In this document: piece by piece, positions 33,409 through 45,751 of the stretch
Layout: each line of letters begins with the position of its first letter
Position numbering within the stretch: the first letter of the stretch is position 1
Source of the DNA: Candidatus Cybelea palsarum
GTDB taxonomy: Bacteria > Vulcanimicrobiota > Vulcanimicrobiia > Vulcanimicrobiales > Vulcanimicrobiaceae
Direction: 5' to 3'
Assembly: GCA_003166915.1 (NCBI GenBank)
Contig: PMUK01000139.1
Span: 1-58,605, forward strand
Length of the DNA: 58,605 bases
Translations under genes and position numbers: made by a program
Notes under the pieces: generated by a model
Told to the model about the DNA's origin: nothing
Databases searched by the model: none
What the model saw: the letters and a program-made list of their open reading frames with translations, nothing else

Positions 33409-33941
33409 GAGCTGCGCGCGCGGGCGAGACGGTGGTCGCAAATCTCGCAGAAGTGCGGCATCTTATTATCCGTTTCGAAGATCGAGTTGGAGTAGTACAT
33501 CGCGCAACGGGCGTTATAGCAGTGCTTGAGCCCGAAGGTGTGGCCGAGCTCGTGAACACACTCTTTGAGCGTTCGCTGGAAAAGCATATTGAAATCGCTC
33601 GGTTCGCCGTAAAAGTCCGAGCGAAGCCGGTGGACGGAGACGACCGCGACGGACTGCGCCTCATCGGCATCCCCGAAGACGAATCGGTGCGACGTCTTGT
33701 ACAGGTCGAAATCGGTGATGGCCAGCACGGCGGCTCCGGGTTTCGGATGCGCCCGCTGCACCTTCGCAATCAGCGTGGATACGAAAAGCTGACCGCGCGT
33801 CGCATTGAGCGTGCTGCGCGGAACGACGAGCGATCGTTCGACGCGAGCGCCGGCGATGAAACGTTCCTCAAGGCAAGGGGCGAGACGATCCAAGAACACG
33901 CGATCGACAGTGTTGATCGGCACGATTCGGACGCAATCCAT
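33405..33941 (-). CDS. Archaemetzincin-family zinc metalloprotease
   Basis: A 178-residue protein with the complete archaemetzincin signature: HELGHTFGLKHC (130-141), Cys146, a Met-containing turn (CAMYYSNS), and F-C-E-I-C (164-168), the four-cysteine second zinc site. Asp158 in the ETDNKM stretch also fits. Members are aminopeptidase-like zinc proteases, widespread in archaea and patchy in bacteria. No signal peptide is seen, so it is probably cytosolic. It is divergent from acpS and convergent with birA. No operon partner suggests a substrate. Confidence 0.92.
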   Translation of the reverse strand: MDCVRIVPINTVDRVFLDRLAPCLEERFIAGARVERSLVVPRSTLNATRGQLFVSTLIAKVQRAHPKPGAAVLAITDFDLYKTSHRFVFGDADEAQSVAVVSVHRLRSDFYGEPSDFNMLFQRTLKECVHELGHTFGLKHCYNARCAMYYSNSIFETDNKMPHFCEICDHRLARARSS

Positions 33942-34007
33942 CTCGGGTGGCTAGGATTCTCGACAAAAATCTAGGTGACCTGCGTCGCTGCCGTCGAAGT
34001 CGTCGCA

Positions 34008-34370
34008 GTGATCGTTGGAATCGGCCTCGACGTGGCGAACGTGGTGCGCTATCGCTTCGACGAGCGCGAGCTCGCGTGGTTCGCGCGCAAAGTCTATACC
34101 GAGAGCGAAATGGCGTACGCCATGCGCAAGCGCAACTGGCCGGAGCGCCTCGCGGGGTTCTTCGCCGCCAAGGAGGCGACGCGCAAGGCCTTCGGGCACG
34201 CGATTCCGTGGCGCAGCGTCGGCGTCGGGCACGAGCGCAGCGGCAAACCCGTCATCGAACTGCTCGGTTGGGCCGAACGCCTGACGCGCGACCGCGGCGT
34301 ACGCACGATCCATCTCACGATCACGCATAGCGCCGAGGTCGCCGCCGCCGTCGTGATTCTAGAAACATGA
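34008..34370 (+). CDS. acpS: Holo-[acyl-carrier-protein] synthase
   Basis: About 120 residues. It transfers 4'-phosphopantetheine from CoA to ACP. It shows the start block IVGIGLDVANVVR (metal-binding Asp), RLAGFFAAKEATRKAFG (the F-A-x-K-E-A signature) and ITHSAEVAAAVVIL. The GTG at 34008 gives the family-standard beginning M-I-V-G-I-G. An earlier GTG at 33975 would add eleven residues. It overlaps nnr by ATGA, a frequent acpS-nnr arrangement. Confidence 0.93.
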   Translation: MIVGIGLDVANVVRYRFDERELAWFARKVYTESEMAYAMRKRNWPERLAGFFAAKEATRKAFGHAIPWRSVGVGHERSGKPVIELLGWAERLTRDRGVRTIHLTITHSAEVAAAVVILET

Positions 34371-35860
34371 TCTACGTCCTGACGCCCGAGCAGATGCGCG
34401 CCGTCGATGCTGCGGCGATCGAGCGAGTTGGAACGAACAAGCTGATGCGTAATGCCGGGCGTAGGATTGCGAAGCGCTTAACAACGATGGCGAAACCCGG
34501 CTCGAGAATCGTCGCCTTCGCGGGCCCGGGCAATAACGGCGGCGACGCGTTCGCCGCACTCGCCGAGCTCGCGCCGGAGTACGACTGTACCGTCGCCGCC
34601 GATCCGGCGGCGCAGGGATCGCAGGCGCGCGATGCGGCGCGCGCTCGGTCGAAAAAGTCGGGAGTCACAATCGTACCCCTGCCCGCGGACGAGCGCGAAG
34701 TGCGCGCGCTGCTCGAGAACGCCATCGGCGTGGACGGAATGTTCGGAACGGGCGCGCGGTTGCCACTTCCGGAGGCATACCGGCATCTCGCGCGCGCGCT
34801 CGACGCGCGGGAGCGCGCGGTGCTGGCGATCGATATCCCGAGCGGCACCGATGCGCTCACCGGTGCGGTGAGCGACGACGCCGTGCGCGCGACGCTTACC
34901 GTAACGCTCGCCGCCGCGAAGCCCGGCCTCTTGCTGGAGCCCGCGCGCGAATACGTGGGCGAACTGTGGTGCGCGGAGATCGGTATCGACGAGGCGTTGC
35001 TCGCCGCGCAACCGCGCACGTTCGCTACGCTCGATAACGCGGAGTTTATGAAACTCTTGCCGCGACGCGCGGCCGATACCGAAAAGCGCGCTTCCGGTGC
35101 GCCGCTGATCGTCGCCGGGTCGGCGCAGTTCCCCGGCGCGGCGATCCTTTGCGCTCGAGGTGCGGCGCGCGCCGGCGCGGGTTACGTAACCGTCGCCACG
35201 CCGAGCTCCGCCGCCGGCGCCGAGCGTGCGCATCTCGTCGAGCAAGTCGTCGTCGCACTTTCCGACGACGCGCAGCCCGGCGCGGTCGCGCAGGAGTTGC
35301 TCGAAATCTCGAAACGCAACGGCGCCGTCGCGATCGGCCCCGGGTTGGGACTCGACGACCGCACCGGCGACATCGTTCGGCTTTTCCTCGAAGCCAACCG
35401 TTTGCCGGTCGTCATTGATGCGAGCGGTCTCTTCCATTTGAGCAAACACCTCGATTTGCTTGGGGGCAAGCCGTGCGTCGTGACGCCGCACGCCGGCGAG
35501 TTTGCACGGCTCTCGGGGCGCGGAACGATCGCGCCGGGTACGCGCGTCGAGCGAATTCGCGAGTTCGTCGATCGTACGGGTATCACGACGCTTCTCAAAG
35601 GCTCCGACACGCTGATCTACGACGGCGCGACCGTCCACATCAATCCGACCGGCACGAACGCGCTCGCGACGGCGGGGACGGGCGACGTGCTCAGCGGCAT
35701 CATCGCAACGCTTCTCGCACAGGGACTCTCTCCGGTTGACGCCGCGCGGGCCGGCGCGTATTGGCACGGTTTGGCGGGGCAACGCGCCGCGGAAAAACGC
35801 CGAATCGGTGTCATCGCGAGCGATGTGGCCGACGCACTCGGCGAGGCACTGCCGGGCTAA
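34367..35860 (+). CDS. nnr: Bifunctional NAD(P)H-hydrate epimerase / ADP-dependent dehydratase
   Basis: A 497-residue fusion that repairs damaged NAD(P)HX. Residues 1-210 are the epimerase (YVLTPEQMRAVDAAAIERVG, FAGPGNNGGDAFAALAEL, MFGTGARLPL, AIDIPSGTDALTG). Residues about 220-490 are the ribokinase-like dehydratase (APLIVAGSAQFPGAAILCARGAARAGAGYV, AIGPGLGLDD, VTPHAGEFARLSG, NPTGTNALATAGTGDVLSGIIATLLAQG with the N-x-x-G-T-G-D motif). Both catalytic halves look intact. It overlaps acpS by four bases and the small basic gene's end by four. Confidence 0.95.
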   Translation: MIYVLTPEQMRAVDAAAIERVGTNKLMRNAGRRIAKRLTTMAKPGSRIVAFAGPGNNGGDAFAALAELAPEYDCTVAADPAAQGSQARDAARARSKKSGVTIVPLPADEREVRALLENAIGVDGMFGTGARLPLPEAYRHLARALDARERAVLAIDIPSGTDALTGAVSDDAVRATLTVTLAAAKPGLLLEPAREYVGELWCAEIGIDEALLAAQPRTFATLDNAEFMKLLPRRAADTEKRASGAPLIVAGSAQFPGAAILCARGAARAGAGYVTVATPSSAAGAERAHLVEQVVVALSDDAQPGAVAQELLEISKRNGAVAIGPGLGLDDRTGDIVRLFLEANRLPVVIDASGLFHLSKHLDLLGGKPCVVTPHAGEFARLSGRGTIAPGTRVERIREFVDRTGITTLLKGSDTLIYDGATVHINPTGTNALATAGTGDVLSGIIATLLAQGLSPVDAARAGAYWHGLAGQRAAEKRRIGVIASDVADALGEALPG

Positions 35861-36063
35861 GAAGCGCGCTTTGTCGCCGTCGGTTTCTTCTTCCGCTTTT
35901 TGCGCTTCGCTACTCGTTTCGTGTCGGCATCATCGAGTGCAACGTGCCTCGCTTTGGATTTCCTAATCAAATCCTTCGGCACCGCAATGATCTTGCTCAA
36001 AGCCTTTCTCAGGCGATCGAATGGGCCCGAGGGCTTCTTCCGCCGCTTTTTTGCCACCGTCAT
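35857..36063 (-). CDS. Small Lys/Arg-rich protein at the end of the trp operon
   Basis: A 68-residue, strongly basic protein. It opens [22 protein letters not shown], has a short helix-prone centre (SKIIAVPKDLIRKSK), and ends KRVAKRKKRKKKPTATKRAS. More than a third of residues are Lys or Arg, which suggests binding to nucleic acid or acidic surfaces. The start forms an exact ATGA overlap with the trpA stop, like the other junctions of this operon, which supports translation. No family is recognised. A non-coding GC-rich artefact is possible but less likely given the junction. Confidence 0.55.
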   Translation of the reverse strand: MTVAKKRRKKPSGPFDRLRKALSKIIAVPKDLIRKSKARHVALDDADTKRVAKRKKRKKKPTATKRAS

Positions 36064-36851
36064 GACACGGGGAGCGCCGCAATGAGGGGGGCGACGAAGT
36101 CGCGCACGCGCGCGGCTGCCGCTTGCGCGCGCGTGCCGGCGTAGGAATCGATCAGCGCGCTACCTACGACGATCGCATCGGCGAGCAACCCGACGTTGCG
36201 CACGTCTTGCGGGCGGCTTACTCCAAACCCGACGGCGAGCGGTTTATTCGTCACTTCACGCAGCGAAGCGAGCTGACGGTGCAGCGGCGCAAAATCCGGA
36301 GCGTAGCCGGCGCCGGTTACGCCGAGCCGCGAAACGACGTAAACGAAGCCGGTCGCCGCATCGGCGATCCGCACCGCGCGCTGCTGCGGCGTGGAGGGTG
36401 CGACGAGCAGCGGCATCGCCAATCCCTGCGCCTGCAGCGCAGCGCGAAGCTCAACGCTCTCGTCTAACGCAACGTCGGGGACGATCGCGCCGGCGATGCC
36501 GGCTGCCGCCGCTTCGCGCGCGAACCGCTCGACTCCGAACTGATAGACCGGATTGTAGTACGTAAAGAGCACGATCGGCGCGCAGCGCTCGCGGCAGCGC
36601 CACGCGAGTGCAAGCACCTCCCGAAGATGCGTTGCGCTGCGCAGCGCACGTTGGCCGGCTGCGGCAATCGTCGGCCCATCGGCAAGCGGATCGCTGTATG
36701 GCACTCCCAACTCGATGACGTCCGCGCCGGCGTCGCTCAATGCGAGGAGAACGGCTTCGGTCGTTTCGAGATCGGGATCCCCCACCATCACGTACGGTAT
36801 GAAGGCCAAGCGCTTCTCGCGGCGCGCGCGCACGAAGGCGCCGTCTAACAT
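36060..36851 (-). CDS. trpA: Tryptophan synthase alpha chain
   Basis: A 263-residue TIM barrel that splits indole-3-glycerol phosphate to indole and glyceraldehyde-3-phosphate. Landmarks: [41 protein letters not shown] with the catalytic Glu and Asp, and the phosphate site [11 protein letters not shown] with GSALID. The start is ATG 36851, overlapping the trpB tail by seven bases. The much longer open frame to 37250 lies inside trpB and is discarded. It is followed by the small basic gene via ATGA. Confidence 0.97.
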   Translation of the reverse strand: MLDGAFVRARREKRLAFIPYVMVGDPDLETTEAVLLALSDAGADVIELGVPYSDPLADGPTIAAAGQRALRSATHLREVLALAWRCRERCAPIVLFTYYNPVYQFGVERFAREAAAAGIAGAIVPDVALDESVELRAALQAQGLAMPLLVAPSTPQQRAVRIADAATGFVYVVSRLGVTGAGYAPDFAPLHRQLASLREVTNKPLAVGFGVSRPQDVRNVGLLADAIVVGSALIDSYAGTRAQAAAARVRDFVAPLIAALPVS

Positions 36852-38011
36852 CGCCCGATGTCTTTGTCGCCCCGGCCGCTGAGATTCACCAAGATGAGAT
36901 CGTCCGCGCCGCGCTGGGCCGCGAGTTCGCGCGCGAAGGCGATCGCGTGCGCGCTCTCCAGTGCCGGCAGGATTCCCTCGCAGCGCGCGAAGCCGTGGAA
37001 AGCTTCGACAGCTTGCGCATCGGTGATATTGACGTACGTGGCGCGGCCGCTCTCTTTGAAGAACGCGTGCTCCGGCCCGACGCCGGGATAATCGAGGCCG
37101 GCGCTGATCGAGTGCGTCTCGCGAACTTGTCCTTCCGCGCTCTGCAGCAAATAGGAACGCGAACCGTGCAGCACGCCGATGCTGCCGGCAAGCAGCGACG
37201 CGGCGTGCTCGTCGCCGTCCACACCTTTGCCACCCGCCTCTACGCCCCAAAGCTTGACCTCGCGGTCGTCCACGAAGCCGGCAAAGATGCCCATCGCGTT
37301 GCTGCCCCCGCCGACGCAGGCGATTACGTCGCTAGGCAGACGCCCGTAGCGCTCCAAGGTTTGGCGCCTCGCCTCGATGCCGATGATTTTCTGAAACTCC
37401 CGCACCATAAACGGATACGGGTGCGCGCCGACCACGCTGCCGATCACGTAAAACGTGTCCTCGACGCGCCCCGCCCAGACGCGAAAGGCTTCGTTGGTCG
37501 CGTCTTTGAGCGTCTGCGTTCCGCTGGTTACGGCGTGCACTTGCGCACCGAGCAATTGCATTACGTCAACGTTGAGCGCCTGCCGCTCGATATCGCGCGC
37601 GCCCATATAGACGTCGACCGGCAGGCCGAGCTTCGCGCCGACGGCGGCGGTTGCGACGCCGTGCTGTCCCGCACCGGTTTCCGCGAGCAGCCTGCGTTTG
37701 CCCATCCGCAGCGCGAGCAACGCCTGACCGACGGTGTTGTTGATTTTGTGTGCTCCGGTATGATTGGTGTCTTCGCGCTTCATCACCAGCGGTACGGACG
37801 AAACGTCCGCGGCGTACCGCTCGCAGCGGTAGATCGGCGAGGGGCGACCGACGAAATCGCGCAGCGTTGCGTGGTACTCGGCCCAAAAAGCGGGATCGGC
37901 AAACGCCGCCGTCATCGCTCGCTCCAGCTCGTCGAGTGCAGCGATCAGGACTTCGGGAACGTAGCGTCCGCCGAAGTCGCCGAAGTAGCCGCGGCTGTCG
38001 GGTGCCCTCAC
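36845..38011 (-). CDS. trpB: Tryptophan synthase beta chain
   Basis: A 388-residue PLP enzyme joining indole and serine. Visible: [41 protein letters not shown] with the PLP Lys, [27 protein letters not shown] and [15 protein letters not shown]. The length fits the TrpB1 type that pairs with TrpA. The start is GTG 38011, sharing GTGA with the trpF stop. Co-translation with trpA is indicated by the seven-base overlap. Confidence 0.97.
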   Translation of the reverse strand: MRAPDSRGYFGDFGGRYVPEVLIAALDELERAMTAAFADPAFWAEYHATLRDFVGRPSPIYRCERYAADVSSVPLVMKREDTNHTGAHKINNTVGQALLALRMGKRRLLAETGAGQHGVATAAVGAKLGLPVDVYMGARDIERQALNVDVMQLLGAQVHAVTSGTQTLKDATNEAFRVWAGRVEDTFYVIGSVVGAHPYPFMVREFQKIIGIEARRQTLERYGRLPSDVIACVGGGSNAMGIFAGFVDDREVKLWGVEAGGKGVDGDEHAASLLAGSIGVLHGSRSYLLQSAEGQVRETHSISAGLDYPGVGPEHAFFKESGRATYVNITDAQAVEAFHGFARCEGILPALESAHAIAFARELAAQRGADDLILVNLSGRGDKDIGRC

Positions 38012-38625
38012 GCGCCGCGCACGGCTCGCACGAATTCCCGCATCTTGGCCGGGTCCTTTCGGCCGCCGGTCTCGATGCCGGTGCGTACGTCAACGCCGAA
38101 CGGGTGCGCGCGTCGCACACACTCCGCCACGTTTTCGGGCGAGAGGCCTCCCGCAATGACGACCCGCCGCTTGGCCACAATCGGAACGATTTGATTCCAA
38201 TCGAACGTACGGCCGGTACCTCCTGCCATTCCGTCCTGGCGCGCGTCAAAGAGGACGATCGCTTCCGGAAAGCGTTCGCAGCGCTCTTCGACCAAGGTCG
38301 TGCGGTCGTCAATGTGGATCGCTTTGATCGCGTGGTCGCCATAGCGCCCTATGAACTCCGGCGTCTCGTCTCCGGAGAACTGGAGGAACGCGCTCGGAAA
38401 GAGCTCGCGCACGACATCCACATCCGATTCCGCCGGATTCACGAAGACCGCAACCGCCGCAATCGCGGAGGGTACTCGGCGCGCGATCTCTTGCGCCGAT
38501 TCAAATGAAATGCGCCGCGGCGACGGCGCGAAGATCATCCCGAAGGCGTCGGCTCCCGCTTCGGCCGCCATCGTGACGTCGCCGAGCGACGTGCACCCGC
38601 AAAACTTGATCCACGCGTCAGCCAT
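38008..38625 (-). CDS. trpF: Phosphoribosylanthranilate isomerase
   Basis: A 205-residue barrel enzyme: [13 protein letters not shown] with the catalytic Cys, [49 protein letters not shown] with the catalytic Asp, and [11 protein letters not shown] plus [19 protein letters not shown] for phosphate binding. It converts PRA to CdRP. The ATG 38625 lies eight bases inside the end of trpD. The next pathway gene, trpC, is not in the operon. Confidence 0.96.
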   Translation of the reverse strand: MADAWIKFCGCTSLGDVTMAAEAGADAFGMIFAPSPRRISFESAQEIARRVPSAIAAVAVFVNPAESDVDVVRELFPSAFLQFSGDETPEFIGRYGDHAIKAIHIDDRTTLVEERCERFPEAIVLFDARQDGMAGGTGRTFDWNQIVPIVAKRRVVIAGGLSPENVAECVRRAHPFGVDVRTGIETGGRKDPAKMREFVRAVRGA

Positions 38626-39634
38626 GGGCGCCGATCCTCTTCGCGCGCTCGAAGATTTGCCATGCGGCGCCGCTGCGCAGCAGCGTTCGGGCACGTTCGA
38701 ATGCGGCCGGGAGCTCGCTCTCAACGCCCACGACGTAGAAAACGACGGCCGCGTTGAGCGCCACAACGTCGGCTGCCGCACTCCGGCCGCCATGCAAAAT
38801 TTCCACGAAGGCATCGCGGCAGATGCCGACCGAACCGCCGACCGGCGTGCGCAAATCTCCGGCGATACCGAACTTAGACGGCTCGAGGCGCCACAACCGC
38901 GCTCCCTCTTCGTCGAACGAATAGATGAGGGTCGGCGCATCGCCGGCGACTTCGTCAAGCCCGCTGCAACCATGCACGACTGCACCTCGGCGCGCGCCCA
39001 GCGCGCGCAGCGCGGGACCGACGCGTTCGACGAGTTCCTCTCTCGCGACGCCGACGATTTGGTGCGTAGCGCGCGCCGGATTGGTCAACGGGCCCAAGAG
39101 GTTGAAGATCGTTCGCACGCCGAGCTCTCGGCGAATGCCTGCGGCGTTGCGCATGGCCGGATGGTAGTGCGGTGCGAACATGAAGGTAAACCCGCACTCG
39201 CGCAGCATCCTCGCAGCGAGCTCCGGCGAAACCTCGATCGGGAATCCCGCCGACTCCAGCACGTCGGCGCTGCCGCATGCGCTCGATGCCGCGCGATTGC
39301 CGTGCTTGGCGACGGGAACCCCCGCCGCCGCGACGACCAGCGCCGCCATCGTCGAGATATTAATGGTGTTGGCATGATCGCCGCCCGTACCGACGACGTC
39401 AACCACCATCGGCAAACCGTGCTCGACGTGCAAACTTCGCTCGCGCATCGCGCGCGCGGCACCGACGATCTCATCCACGCTCTCGCCTTTGAACGCAAGC
39501 GCCGTTAGCAGCGCGGCGGCCTGCACCGGCGTAAGGCTCGCGTCCATGATCTCGCCGACGAACGCGGCCGCCTCATCTGCCGAGAGATCCTCTCCGCCGA
39601 GCACGCGCCGCAGTAACGGTGCGAACGGCGTCAT
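38618..39634 (-). CDS. trpD: Anthranilate phosphoribosyltransferase
   Basis: A 338-residue enzyme transferring phosphoribose from PRPP to anthranilate. Motifs: LTALAFKGESVDEIVGAARAM, the PRPP loop VDVVGTGGDHANTINISTM, KHGNRAASSACGSADVLE, APHYHPAMRNAAGIRRELGVRTIFNLLGPLTNPA and the DE pair near VVHGCSGLDEVA. The start at ATG 39634 shares ATGA with the trpG stop. The six extra codons upstream are out of family. Confidence 0.97.
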   Translation of the reverse strand: MTPFAPLLRRVLGGEDLSADEAAAFVGEIMDASLTPVQAAALLTALAFKGESVDEIVGAARAMRERSLHVEHGLPMVVDVVGTGGDHANTINISTMAALVVAAAGVPVAKHGNRAASSACGSADVLESAGFPIEVSPELAARMLRECGFTFMFAPHYHPAMRNAAGIRRELGVRTIFNLLGPLTNPARATHQIVGVAREELVERVGPALRALGARRGAVVHGCSGLDEVAGDAPTLIYSFDEEGARLWRLEPSKFGIAGDLRTPVGGSVGICRDAFVEILHGGRSAAADVVALNAAVVFYVVGVESELPAAFERARTLLRSGAAWQIFERAKRIGAHG

Positions 39635-40226
39635 GCTGAGCCTGCATGACACAGCGAGAGAAAGTTTTCCACGATTTGGTCGCCGCTTTCGCTGAGCACT
39701 GACTCGGGATGAAATTGGACGCCGTGAACCGGCCGGTCGCGATGCGCGACGCCTTGAACGACGCCGTCCTCACTGTGCGCGTTGACGCGCAGGGTTTCGG
39801 GTATTGTCGACGGCTCCAAGCACAGCGAATGGTATCGTGTTGCCGTGAACGGCGATGGGAGGCCCGCGAAGACGCCGCTGCCGTCGTGTTCGATGCGTGA
39901 AGTCTTGCCGTGCATCTGACGCGGCGCGTGCGTTACGGTCGCACCCATAACTTCACCGATCGCCTGCAGACCAAGACAGACGCCCAGGACCGGCACTCCT
40001 CGATCGATTGCCGCGCGCAGCACTGCCATCATCTGCGGCGCGTGGTCGGGACGACCGGGCCCCGGGCCGACGACCAGCGCATCATAACGGTCGAGAATCG
40101 CTGGCTCGAGCCGTGGATCGTCGTTGAGCAGCACGTCGGGCGCGCCGCCGCGCGATGCGAGCAGATGCACCACGTTGTAGCTGAAGCTGTCGAAATTATC
40201 GACGAAGAGCACTCGGGGCGCGCGCG

Positions 40227-40230
<4 letters not shown>
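39631..40230 (-). CDS. trpG: Anthranilate synthase component II (glutamine amidotransferase)
   Basis: A 199-residue class I glutaminase feeding ammonia to TrpE. Motifs: VLFVDNFDSFSYNVVHLL, VVGPGPGRPD, VPVLGVCLGLQAIGE with the catalytic Cys, RYHSLCLE, and GVQFHPESVLSE with catalytic His and Glu. The start is GTG 40230 in a GTGA overlap with trpE. It could also serve PabB, since no separate pabA is in the window. Confidence 0.95.
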
Positions 40231-43627
<3,397 letters not shown>

Positions 43628-43781
43628 TTACGGCCGAGGCACTACGAGGAAAGGATACGCGAAGATTTCGTTCTGGCCCGTGCCTCCATTTCGCGGATTT
43701 TGCTGAACCGATCGCCCCTGCTCGCATTGGTCGTACAGACGGCGATGGAACAGACTCAAAGCCCGCGAATAATACCTCGCG

Positions 43782-45629
43782 ATGAACAGGAGTAGACCTC
43801 GCAGCGGTGGACCCACGCCATGGGGCGTTGTGAGAATAGTGTTGTGGATCATGCTCGTCGCTGCTGCCTACGCGGCTTACGCGCAGTCATTACCGGGTTC
43901 TCAGGCGTCGCCTCTTGCTGATAGCCCCGACCGTGCGATACAGGTTTCATCCAGATCATTTGCGCGGCAACTCGTTAGGGTTTACCTAATAGGCTGCGCG
44001 GATTGCGCCTTCAAACCACCTGGTGTAAGCATCTGGGATGAATCGATAAACGCTCCGATACCACCCAAAGTCTCCGGCCGAACCAACGACGGGTTCACGC
44101 TTTCGCTCGCGCCGGGCTACTACGACGTAAACGTGAGAAGTACATCATGTAACGGAGAGCGATTCCTCGGAGTTTTGCCTCATCACGATCGGTTTTTTGA
44201 ACTTCGCGTGCGTTGCGTTGATCGCCGAAACAGCCATATCCTAGGATATGTGCGGCTCACCGATGCAGCTCGAGGGCTCGCGGGAACGGCGCCGCCCTTC
44301 GCAAATGCGATCGCGATGTGGCCTGCGGACGGCGACGAAAGGCCGGTGGCCGGAACGCTCGATGGTGGCGCGTACTACTTTGACGAGGTGAACTGCAGTG
44401 ACTGCGTTCTTGAGTTCTCGTTGACAAGTGGCAAAAGATCGCGAATAGGTGTCAGTCTGCATGGATCGGAGAACTTTTCCCTGGTGCGTCATGATGTGAC
44501 TGATGGTGTCCTGTTAGATGGAGTTTCCGTGCGCGGCTCACCTTTCAACGCGCCAGAGACGCTTGTCGAGGGACCGTCCCAGAGCATTTGGATTCTTGAT
44601 CGGTTGGGAAACCGCGTAGACGTCATCTCGCCACGCCAGCCACCACGTGAAATCGACTTACCGAGCCCGTTTGCCAACGCTGGGGATATCATTGCTACTT
44701 CGCGGTTTGTTTGGGTCAGTGAGCGTAGGTTCGACAGAATCGTTCGCTTCGCGCTTGATGGATCATACAAAGAGTACCAGGTCACGTTAGCGGCAGGCGG
44801 ATTTCATGGAAATCTGGAGATGGCCTCAGGAGGTAACGATCGTATTTGGTTCATCGACGGACGTGAACTGGGCGCTCTTGATGAAAAGGCGAGTCCAAGA
44901 TACTTTGTCCCCTCTCCAGTCTTCGGTATCAACGCTTTAGCGATTGGCGGGGACGGGCGAATATGGGTCAGCGGAGCGGCCTCATCGTATGGGCTCGGCA
45001 AGCCGTTCCTAGCGGCCGTGACAATGGACGGACAGTGGCAGCGTTTTCCACTCGTCGATGACGCCGCAGTGATTAAACCCGCAAAACATGGCCTATGGGT
45101 AACAACGGGAAACTACGACAACTATCTTTCCTTCGTCAGTTGGGAAGGCCGAGAAACGTTAATAAAGCTGTCGGTTAAGAAGATATGGCCGACGCTCTAC
45201 GCGGTGGGTGCTGCCGATGACGTCTGGTTCTCCGACCGTTACGGCAACGTCATCGGCCACGCAACTCCAGACGGATCCGCCCGCCTAGAATACACCGATT
45301 TCGGGCCACCAGGCATATCCGACATGCGCCTCGACCCTAACGGCAATCTTTGGGTAGCAGAGCGTAAGGCGCACGTGATCGATGAATACGGAAGAGCTGT
45401 TTATCTACCGCCGCACGGGGTATTCCCGAAGAGCCTGCTATTTGATTCGAGTGGAAACCTGTGGTATTCGGATCCTGACGCAGACGTGGTTGGTGTAGTT
45501 GCGAAGAGTGGGAGAAGCAATTGCTATGCGTTTCGATTGTCGCGCGTTAAGAACTGCGCGTTTGGGCATGCCGAGATCATAGCGCCGCCCGCCGCGCCCG
45601 CGAGGCCGCATCGCGCTGGGGAGCGTTAA
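43782..45629 (+). CDS. Exported protein with a Vgb/NHL-like C-terminal propeller
   Basis: A 615-residue protein with a membrane-signal N-terminus (IVLWIMLVAAAYAAYAQ). Residues about 50-240 form a Cys-containing beta domain (LIGCADCAF, RVRCVDRR, VNCSDCVLEF), perhaps of the carboxypeptidase-regulatory/transthyretin type. Residues about 255-590 are a propeller with virginiamycin-B-lyase/NHL-like blades (SIWILDRLGNRVDVIS, RIWFIDGRELGALDE, DVWFSDRYGNVIGHATPDG, NLWYSDPDADVVG). No lyase residues can be confirmed. Codon choice and GC look less extreme than in the neighbours, hinting at transfer. It stands alone between two minus-strand operons. Confidence 0.72.
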   Translation: MNRSRPRSGGPTPWGVVRIVLWIMLVAAAYAAYAQSLPGSQASPLADSPDRAIQVSSRSFARQLVRVYLIGCADCAFKPPGVSIWDESINAPIPPKVSGRTNDGFTLSLAPGYYDVNVRSTSCNGERFLGVLPHHDRFFELRVRCVDRRNSHILGYVRLTDAARGLAGTAPPFANAIAMWPADGDERPVAGTLDGGAYYFDEVNCSDCVLEFSLTSGKRSRIGVSLHGSENFSLVRHDVTDGVLLDGVSVRGSPFNAPETLVEGPSQSIWILDRLGNRVDVISPRQPPREIDLPSPFANAGDIIATSRFVWVSERRFDRIVRFALDGSYKEYQVTLAAGGFHGNLEMASGGNDRIWFIDGRELGALDEKASPRYFVPSPVFGINALAIGGDGRIWVSGAASSYGLGKPFLAAVTMDGQWQRFPLVDDAAVIKPAKHGLWVTTGNYDNYLSFVSWEGRETLIKLSVKKIWPTLYAVGAADDVWFSDRYGNVIGHATPDGSARLEYTDFGPPGISDMRLDPNGNLWVAERKAHVIDEYGRAVYLPPHGVFPKSLLFDSSGNLWYSDPDADVVGVVAKSGRSNCYAFRLSRVKNCAFGHAEIIAPPAAPARPHRAGER

Positions 45630-45647
45630 CGGCCTGGCCTCGCATCG

Positions 45648-45751
45648 TAGACTCAGGATGACAACGCGCGCTCAGCATGATAATGCGGTCGTGAGTGGCC
45701 CTGTCATGGTTCGACAGGCTCACCATGACACGGGGAGCGCTCAGGATGACG
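45648..45751. repeat. Cluster of palindromic repeat units between propeller gene and uvrA
   Basis: The best unit, 45702-45730, is TGTCATGGT, loop TCGACAGGCTC, ACCATGACA: a perfect 9-bp stem with an 11-nt loop. Half units with ACTCAGGATGACA or CTCAGGATGAC occur at about 45650-45662 and 45739-45750, and CTCAGCATGATA lies between them. It occupies most of the gap between the convergent genes. Confidence 0.75.

Noticed and set aside
36947-38194. 415-codon plus-strand frame across trpB and trpF
   Set aside because: It is antisense to two clearly conserved trp genes and has no recognisable domain.
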